This document shows, one piece after another, positions 31,473 through 36,109 of a stretch of DNA of 36,109 nucleotides. The notes under the pieces are model-generated. The model was not told the DNA's origin. It saw nothing but the letters and a program-made list of their open reading frames with translations, and did not search any database. Source of the stretch: an uncultured Clostridium sp. (GTDB lineage: Bacteria > Bacillota > Clostridia > Lachnospirales > Lachnospiraceae); contig UQTA01000032.1 of the NCBI GenBank assembly GCA_900543885.1, forward strand, positions 1 through 36,109, read 5' to 3'. Positions within the stretch are counted from its first letter, which is position 1; the number at the start of each line of letters is the position of its first letter. The position numbers were made by a program, and so were the translations under genes.

Positions 31473-31509
31473 AAAATAATCTCCTGGAAATTTCGTTGTA
31501 ATGATGCTG

Positions 31510-31782
31510 GCTTGCGAAAAACAGATGTCTGCTGCGCAGCCGCTGAGGTTTCGCGAGCTACTCAGGTCCCCCGCGCTACCGCGCTCTACTGCCTGCTAGC
31601 GCAGGCGGGACCTTCGTTAATGGTCCAAGAAAAACAAATGCCGCCTACGGCGTCGCGAGCCACTGCAGACTCAGATTCCCCGCGCTGCCGCGCTCTACTG
31701 CCTGCTGGCGCAGGCGGAATCTTCGTTAATGGCTTGCGAAAAACAAATGTCTGCTGCGCAGCCGCTTGTTTTTCTCTGCGCT
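31510..31782 (-). repeat. Structured leader of the DUF885 gene, tandem three-way-junction units
   Basis: Two repeat units of about 110 bp plus a partial third. Each core (31669-31730 and 31560-31621) reads on the minus strand ATTAACGAAG, an outer stem, hairpin GCCTGC-loop-GCAGGC, linker AGTAGA, hairpin with GCGCG arms, closing stem, then CTGAGT. The outer stems are GATTCC/GGAATC in one and GGTCCC/GGGACC in the other, so pairing is kept while sequence changes. Between cores lie further hairpins: AAAAACAA...TTTGTTTTT around GCTGCGCAGC, and GCTTGCGAAA/TTTCGCGAGC. A related set precedes the GT51 gene at 7187-7302. No T-run follows, so it is not a simple terminator. Confidence 0.8.
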
Positions 31783-31783
31783 C

Positions 31784-31812
31784 ATTATATATTATACGCT
31801 GGAAAATTACAA
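31784..31812 (-). promoter_or_regulatory. Promoter of the DUF885 gene
   Basis: Minus strand: -35 TTGTAA (31807-31812), 17-bp spacer, -10 TATAAT (31784-31789). The expected start near 31777 leaves about 300 nt of untranslated leader. Confidence 0.7.
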
Positions 31813-31832
31813 CTTATGTGGGGTGGGGCGTC

Positions 31833-31861
31833 TTGACGAAAGGCCCCTAAACGCTTATACT
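31833..31861 (+). promoter_or_regulatory. metG: Promoter of metG
   Basis: -35 TTGACG (31833-31838), 17-bp spacer, -10 TATACT (31856-31861). The leader to the ATG is about 45 nt with a small GCCCC-AAAA-GGGG hairpin; there is no T-box. Confidence 0.75.
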
Positions 31862-31911
31862 TACATCATTAGAATGCCCCAAAAGGGGGGCTTGGAAAGA
31901 GGGATTTAAAT

Positions 31912-33894
31912 ATGTGTCAGGATTGTAAGAAAAAACCGTATTATATTACAACTGCCATCGCATATGCGTCCGGTAAACCACATATCGGCAACACCTATGA
32001 GATCGTGCTGGCAGACAGTATTGCAAGATATAAGAGAGCTCAGGGATACGATGTGTTCTTCCAGACAGGAACAGATGAGCATGGACAGAAGATTGAAGAG
32101 AAGGCAGAAGCTGCAGGTATCACTCCTAAGGAGTTTGTAGACAAGGCAGCAGGAGAAATCAAACGTATCTGGGATCTGATGAATACTTCTTATGATAAGT
32201 TTATCCGTACTACAGATAAAGATCATGAGGCTCAGGTACAGAAAATCTTTAAGAAACTGTATGATCAGGGTGATATTTACAAGGGTGCTTACGAGGGACT
32301 TTACTGTACACCATGTGAGTCTTTCTGGACTCCATCCCAGTTAGTAGATGGAAAATGCCCTGACTGCGGCAGAGAGGTTAAGCCTGCAAAGGAAGAGGCA
32401 TATTTCTTCCGTATGAGCAAATATGCACCTCAGCTGATCGAGTACATTAACGCTCATCCTGAGTTTATCCAGCCTGTTTCCAGAAAGAATGAGATGATGA
32501 ACAACTTCCTTCTTCCAGGACTTCAGGATCTTTGTGTATCCAGAACTACTTTTGATTGGGGTATTCCTGTAACTTTTGATCCAAAGCATGTTACCTATGT
32601 ATGGCTGGATGCACTGACCAACTATATTACCGGTATCGGATATGACTGTGATGGAAACAGTACAGATCAGTTTAAGAAGTACTGGCCTGCAGATCTGCAT
32701 CTGATCGGTAAGGATATCATCCGTTTCCATACCATTTACTGGCCAATCTTCCTGATGGCTTTAGGTGTACCGCTTCCAAAGCAGGTATTTGGTCATCCAT
32801 GGCTGCTTCAGGGCGACGGCAAGATGAGTAAGTCCAAGGGAAATGTTCTCTATGCAGATACTTTGGTAGATTTCTTTGGTGTGGATGCAGTACGTTATTT
32901 TGTACTTCATGAAATGCCATTTGAAAATGACGGTGTTATTTCCTGGGAGCTGATGGTAGAGCGTATGAACTCTGATCTGGCCAATATCCTTGGAAACCTT
33001 GTAAACCGTACTATTTCTATGAGCAACAAGTACTTTGGCGGTGTTGTAGAAAACAAGGGCGCTGCAGAGGATGTTGACGAAGACTTAAAGGCTGTTGTAT
33101 TAGATGAAGTGAAGAAGGTAGATGCAAAGATGGCTCAGCTGCGTGTGGCTGATGCCATTACAGAGATTTTTGGTATCTTCAGAAGATGCAACAAATACAT
33201 TGATGAAACTACTCCATGGACTCTTGCAAAGGATGAGGCTAAAAAAGACCGCCTTGCAACCGTTCTTTATAATCTGACAGAAGCCATTACCATCGGTGCT
33301 TCTCTGTTAGAGCCATTTATGCCGGAAACTTCTGAGAAGATTCTGGCTCAGTTGAATACCAGGAAGAGAGAACTGACAGAAATGGATACTTTTGGTCTGT
33401 ATCCTTCAGGCAACAAGGTAACAGATAAGCCAGAGATCCTTTTTGCACGTATGGATATCAAAGAGGTTATGGCAAAGGTAGAGGAAATGCATGCAGCAGC
33501 TGCAGCAGAAACTGCAAAACCAGCAGAAGAGGCAGCAGAAGAAGACGGCATTGATTTAGAGCCAAAGGCTGAGATCACTTACGATGATTTTGCGAAACTG
33601 CAGTTCCAGATCGGTGAGATTGTTAAGTGCGAAGCAGTTCCGAAGTCTAAAAAACTGCTTTGCTCCCAGGTAAAGATCGGAACCAAGACCCGTCAGATCA
33701 TCAGTGGCATTAAGGCTCATTATTCACCAGAGGAAATGGTAGGAAAGAAGGTTATGGTAGTAACCAACTTAAAACCTGCTAAATTAGCCGGACTGGTATC
33801 TGAAGGAATGATCCTGTGTGCAGAAGATGCAGAGGGCAATCTGTCCTTAATGGTACCGGAGAAGAAGATGCCGGCCGGAGCAGAGATCTGCTAA
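31912..33894 (+). CDS. metG: Methionyl-tRNA synthetase
   Basis: 660 residues. Class I synthetase with KPHIGNTYE (HIGH motif), a zinc-knuckle region CTPCESFW...CPDCG near residue 133, and KMSKSKGN near residue 303. After an anticodon-binding helical domain and an Ala/Glu-rich linker comes a C-terminal EMAPII/Arc1p-like tRNA-binding and dimerisation domain (from about 557: FAKLQFQIGEIVKCEAVPKSKKLL). ATG 31912 follows AGAGGG. Full length and intact. Confidence 0.97.
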   Translation: MCQDCKKKPYYITTAIAYASGKPHIGNTYEIVLADSIARYKRAQGYDVFFQTGTDEHGQKIEEKAEAAGITPKEFVDKAAGEIKRIWDLMNTSYDKFIRTTDKDHEAQVQKIFKKLYDQGDIYKGAYEGLYCTPCESFWTPSQLVDGKCPDCGREVKPAKEEAYFFRMSKYAPQLIEYINAHPEFIQPVSRKNEMMNNFLLPGLQDLCVSRTTFDWGIPVTFDPKHVTYVWLDALTNYITGIGYDCDGNSTDQFKKYWPADLHLIGKDIIRFHTIYWPIFLMALGVPLPKQVFGHPWLLQGDGKMSKSKGNVLYADTLVDFFGVDAVRYFVLHEMPFENDGVISWELMVERMNSDLANILGNLVNRTISMSNKYFGGVVENKGAAEDVDEDLKAVVLDEVKKVDAKMAQLRVADAITEIFGIFRRCNKYIDETTPWTLAKDEAKKDRLATVLYNLTEAITIGASLLEPFMPETSEKILAQLNTRKRELTEMDTFGLYPSGNKVTDKPEILFARMDIKEVMAKVEEMHAAAAAETAKPAEEAAEEDGIDLEPKAEITYDDFAKLQFQIGEIVKCEAVPKSKKLLCSQVKIGTKTRQIISGIKAHYSPEEMVGKKVMVVTNLKPAKLAGLVSEGMILCAEDAEGNLSLMVPEKKMPAGAEIC

Positions 33895-33957
33895 TAAGTA
33901 AATAAATGTATCAGTTATCTGCAGTGGCAGTTAATTGGATTTATAGCAGTAATAAAT

Positions 33958-33988
33958 AAAGGGAGCGGGAAAACACCCCTCCCTTTTT
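33958..33988 (+). terminator. Terminator after metG
   Basis: AAAGGGAG-CGGG / CCC-CTCCCTTTTT, a GC-rich stem followed by five Ts, 63 nt past the metG stop. The rest of the 341-bp gap to moeA is AT-rich and holds only the moeA promoter region. Confidence 0.82.
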
Positions 33989-34130
33989 CGCACATATACT
34001 GGACATTTTAAGTGAAAACTGCTATTGAAACAGGTAGAGAGTGAAGAGAAAATTTCTTCTTAATTTGTCCTTGACAAGGTGTACATTTTACAAATAATAA
34101 ATATTTTGATATCTTGCATTTTCTGGTATT

Positions 34131-34152
34131 CAGAGGGAATGCAGAGGGAATG
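34131..34152. repeat. Tandem 11-bp repeat next to the moeA promoter
   Basis: CAGAGGGAATG occurs twice head to tail (34131-34141, 34142-34152). The pair is bracketed by ATTCAG and CTGAAT and ends 5 bp before the -35 box. This is a plausible regulator binding site. Confidence 0.6.
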
Positions 34153-34157
34153 CTGAA

Positions 34158-34185
34158 TTGACAGGTAATTTATTTTGGATATAAT
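34158..34185 (+). promoter_or_regulatory. moeA: Sigma-A promoter of moeA
   Basis: Perfect -35 TTGACA (34158-34163) and perfect -10 TATAAT (34180-34185), 16-bp spacer; about 45 nt to the ATG. Confidence 0.85.
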
Positions 34186-34236
34186 ATTTTTGAAATGACA
34201 CACAAATAATGGAAGCGAACTACAGGAGGGACGATC

Positions 34237-35433
34237 ATGCGCATCAGTCTGGAACAGGCATTAGATATTCTTAAGGATTACATAACACCAGGAAAAACAG
34301 AAAGAAAATCTTTGGAGGAATGTCTGGGATTAGTACTTGCAGAGGATGTGATGGCGCAGCTGGATATGCCTCCTTTTAGCCGGTCTGCTCAGGATGGATA
34401 TGCGTTTCGGTCAAAAGACAGTGAAGGCGCATCGAAAGAACAGCCAGTACGCTTGAAAGTAACAGGGAAAATATATGCCGGAGATTTCCCGAAAAAAGAA
34501 GTAAATCCAGGAGAAGCGATCCGCATTATGACTGGGGCAATGATCCCGGCAGGTGCAGACTGTGTTCTTCGCCAGGAAGATACGGACGAAGGGGAAGAAA
34601 TTGTTCAGATCTATAAAGAAACAGAAGCTGGATGCAGCATTTGCTTTAAAGGGGAAGAGTATAAAAAAGGCCACATTCTTTTGCGCGCAGGTACGAAGAT
34701 CGATGCAGCAGCATTAGCGGTGGCCAGTGGGAACGGCATCATGGAATTGCCTGTTTACGCGAGGGTAAAAGCAGCAATTGTTTCTTCCGGCAGCGAAGTG
34801 GTAGAGCCGGGAACTCCATTGACTCCAGGAAAAATATATAATACGAATACAATTTATATGAAGGCGCGTTTAAAGCAGTTGGGGGCAAATGTAGTAATGA
34901 CTCGGACTGTAGGTGATGAACTGGGAATTATAAGAGAGGCTTTAAATGAGGCAGCCAGCCAGTCAGAACTAGTAGTTACCACCGGTGGCGTCTCTGTGGG
35001 ACAGAAGGATCTGACGGAAGAAGCTCTTCTTTCAATCGGTGCTAAAATATTGTTTCACGGGATCGCCGTAAAACCAGGTATGCCAACGCTGGCAGCTGAA
35101 AAGAACGGAGTTTTATTTTTAGGCCTTTCCGGAAATCCGTTTTCTGCAGCGATTCCCTTTGAAATGTTCGTACGTGAGATTCTGGCAGTGAAAATGGGAG
35201 ATCCGGATCTGAAACTGAGAAAAGAAACCCTTGCTGCTGTGACTGGTTTCTCAAAAGACAGCAGAAAGCGCCGCTTCCTCAGAGGAAAGGCAGATGGAAA
35301 AGAGGTATGGCTGCCGGATCAGCAGGCAAATGGGCAGATGCGCAGTATGGTAGGCTGCAACTGTCTTATTGATATTCCGGCTGGAAGCGGACCTGTAAAA
35401 GCAGGTGATAGGGTGGAAGTCTTTTGGCTATGA
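34237..35433 (+). CDS. moeA: Molybdopterin molybdenumtransferase MoeA
   Basis: 398 residues, normal length. It inserts molybdate into adenylylated molybdopterin to finish the molybdenum cofactor. Motifs: PPFSRSAQDGYAF (Asp of the catalytic DGYA present; the first Asp of PPFD is Ser here), AIRIMTGAMIPAGADCV, VVTTGGVSVGQKD and GLSGNPFSAAIPFEMFV, then a C-terminal beta domain. ATG 34237 has CAGGAGG upstream. It stands alone with its own strong promoter, and no other mob or moa genes are in the window, so its partners must be elsewhere. No MoCo riboswitch was recognised in the leader. Confidence 0.95.
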   Translation: MRISLEQALDILKDYITPGKTERKSLEECLGLVLAEDVMAQLDMPPFSRSAQDGYAFRSKDSEGASKEQPVRLKVTGKIYAGDFPKKEVNPGEAIRIMTGAMIPAGADCVLRQEDTDEGEEIVQIYKETEAGCSICFKGEEYKKGHILLRAGTKIDAAALAVASGNGIMELPVYARVKAAIVSSGSEVVEPGTPLTPGKIYNTNTIYMKARLKQLGANVVMTRTVGDELGIIREALNEAASQSELVVTTGGVSVGQKDLTEEALLSIGAKILFHGIAVKPGMPTLAAEKNGVLFLGLSGNPFSAAIPFEMFVREILAVKMGDPDLKLRKETLAAVTGFSKDSRKRRFLRGKADGKEVWLPDQQANGQMRSMVGCNCLIDIPAGSGPVKAGDRVEVFWL

Positions 35434-35580
35434 TCAGACAGAGAAAGATGTTCACAGGTATTCTCTGACTATAGAGCTATATTTGTGATAGATGAACGAA
35501 TATACAAAAAATGTAATGCTAGACCAAAAAAAATGTATAAACTATATAAAAATAAAAATATTTTCAAGCCATATTGTCTA

Positions 35581-35609
35581 TAGACACGTGATCTCAATTT
35601 TTTTATAAT
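35581..35609 (+). promoter_or_regulatory. Promoter of the riboswitch transcript
   Basis: -35 TAGACA (35581-35586), 17-bp spacer, perfect -10 TATAAT (35604-35609). The start would be about 20 nt upstream of the aptamer. Confidence 0.75.
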
Positions 35610-35636
35610 GAAAATAACTTCATAAAGCAGATTTCA

Positions 35637-35698
35637 TATGTATATACCGGAAATTGGTCCGGAGTTTCTACCAACTGCCGTAAATAGTTGACTACATA
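35637..35698 (+). ncRNA. Purine riboswitch aptamer, guanine type
   Basis: All parts of the purine aptamer are visible: P1 TATGTA (35637-35642) with TACATA (35693-35698); P2 CCGG/CCGG with loop AAATTGGT; J2/3 AGTTTCTAC; P3 CAACT/AGTTG with loop GCCGTAAAT; J3/1 AC. The specificity base equal to xpt C74 is C35692, which pairs with guanine or hypoxanthine and not adenine. It lies just behind a strong promoter and 75 nt before a terminator hairpin, so it should be a transcriptional OFF switch. No gene follows before the IS200/IS605 transposase. Confidence 0.93.
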
Positions 35699-35773
35699 AT
35701 ACATATAGCAGATAAGGATCTGTCTGTATGTAATTACGTGCGGGTTTGGATACAGATGACGATCGATCCAGTC

Positions 35774-35803
35774 AGGAGCTGCGCAGGTACGCAGCTCCTT
35801 TTA
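35774..35803 (+). terminator. Riboswitch terminator
   Basis: Perfect 10-bp stem AGGAGCTGCG / CGCAGCTCCT with loop CAGGTA, then TTTTATAA. It is the expression platform of the guanine riboswitch. An alternative hairpin (TACATA...CAGAT-AAGG-ATCTG...TATGTA, about 35700-35735) lies between and could compete with P1. Confidence 0.85.
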
Positions 35804-35971
35804 TAATTGGATATAACTTTTAACAACATACTGCAAGAATTCTCCCATCCTCTACAGGTGGTGAGATGAATTGCCCGTTTTTGTTTTTGTAAATTATGCA
35901 ATAACTGGCATGTTGGAATATTGCACATTTCTGTGCTGCTGAACAAATAAGAACAAACGTTCTGCAAAACA

Positions 35972-36000
35972 TAGACAAACAGATGTTTGCATGGTATAAT
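35972..36000 (+). promoter_or_regulatory. Promoter of the transposase gene
   Basis: -35 TAGACA (35972-35977), 17-bp spacer with extended TGG, perfect -10 TATAAT (35995-36000). The perfect palindrome GAACAAACGTTC (35951-35962) lies 10 bp upstream. Confidence 0.7.
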
Positions 36001-36035
36001 ATGATCAGTCGATAATAAAAGGAAGGCTGATAGCT

Positions 36036-36109
36036 ATGAGAAAATTAGATAGTAATGCGCATTCAGTATTTTTGTTGTATTATCATTTGATTCTGGTTAT
36101 AAAATACCG
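36036..36109 (+). CDS. tnpA: IS200/IS605 TnpA-type transposase, N-terminus only
   Basis: ATG 36036, with GGAAGG upstream, opens a frame that runs off the window. The 24 visible residues (HSVFLLYYHLILVIKY after a short charged start) fit the beginning of Y1-transposases of the IS200/IS605 group, where NxHSV...YHLV.V.KYR is conserved. The catalytic HUH motif and tyrosine lie outside the window. These enzymes move single-stranded DNA at replication forks. The partial codon at the end (CG) fits the expected Arg. Confidence 0.8.
   Translation, partial: MRKLDSNAHSVFLLYYHLILVIKY

Larger units (their letters stand above)
35818..36109 (+). mobile_element. IS200/IS605-family element, left part (runs off window)
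   Basis: A possible left end follows TTTTAAC (about 35818-35824). It contains the imperfect hairpin CCATCCT-ctac-AGGTGG (35845-35861) with the flanking GAATTCTCCC...GGTGAG, a pattern common at ends of IS200/IS605 elements. The tnpA reading frame starts at 36036. The exact left tip is inferred, not proven. Confidence 0.6.

Noticed and set aside
31862..31911. T-box or SAM riboswitch before metG
   Set aside because: The leader is only about 45 nt, with no T-box sequence, specifier stem or antiterminator.
1..36109. CRISPR array or tRNA/rRNA genes
   Set aside because: No regularly spaced direct repeats with unique spacers, no T-arm consensus with cloverleaf and no rRNA-like sequence were found on either strand.

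Overview
The window looks like chromosomal DNA of a spore-forming, gut-type Clostridia, most likely a Lachnospiraceae. This rests on moderate GC with AT-rich spacers, strong AGGAGG ribosome sites, a spoVT gene behind a textbook sigma-G promoter, Rpn-type nuclease fragments, LUD and TM1266-family proteins, and a sugar ABC transporter that lacks its own ATPase. The genus is not identified. No tRNA, rRNA or CRISPR array was seen.

Layout. (1) 3-317: tail of an Rpn-type nuclease. (2) 527-4477, minus: sugar ABC operon (lipoprotein binding protein, two permeases, MBL-fold hydrolase). It is divergent from a LacI-type regulator (4763-7111) that carries a whole solute-binding domain at its C-terminus. 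(3) 7331-9152: monofunctional glycosyltransferase GT51, a cupin, and a RelB/DinJ-Doc toxin-antitoxin pair. (4) 9359-13555: pth and mfd. (5) 13574-14491, minus: LUD protein and TM1266-family regulator. (6) 14771-17356: a cytosolic ParB-like/BMP fusion coupled to a metallophosphoesterase. (7) 17501-19443: decayed area with a truncated flavodoxin-like gene, a cyclophilin, an Rpn fragment and an unexplained small ORF. (8) 19444-26307, minus: Xaa-Pro peptidase next to a complete oligopeptide ABC transporter. (9) 26703-27306: a doubly broken hybrid histidine kinase. (10) nagB, an FKBP isomerase, spoVT, a DUF885 lipoprotein, metG and moeA. (11) 35581-36109: a guanine-type purine riboswitch with terminator, followed by the left end and transposase start of an IS200/IS605 element.

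How genes work together. The sugar transporter is probably controlled by the divergent LacI-SBP fusion through two palindromes in the shared promoter region. The Opp/Dpp transporter imports peptides, and the adjacent peptidase can cleave proline peptides. The riboswitch has no gene of its own in the window and appears cut off from it by the insertion element.

Most interesting. A GC-rich, multi-hairpin leader RNA lies in the roughly 300-nt 5' UTR of the DUF885 gene. It contains two copies of a three-way-junction unit whose outer stems differ by compensatory changes. A related pair of units sits in the leader of the GT51 gene. I do not recognise it as a known RNA class. The LacI-SBP and ParB-like/BMP fusions, both apparently cytosolic binding proteins, are the other candidates for unusual sensing systems.
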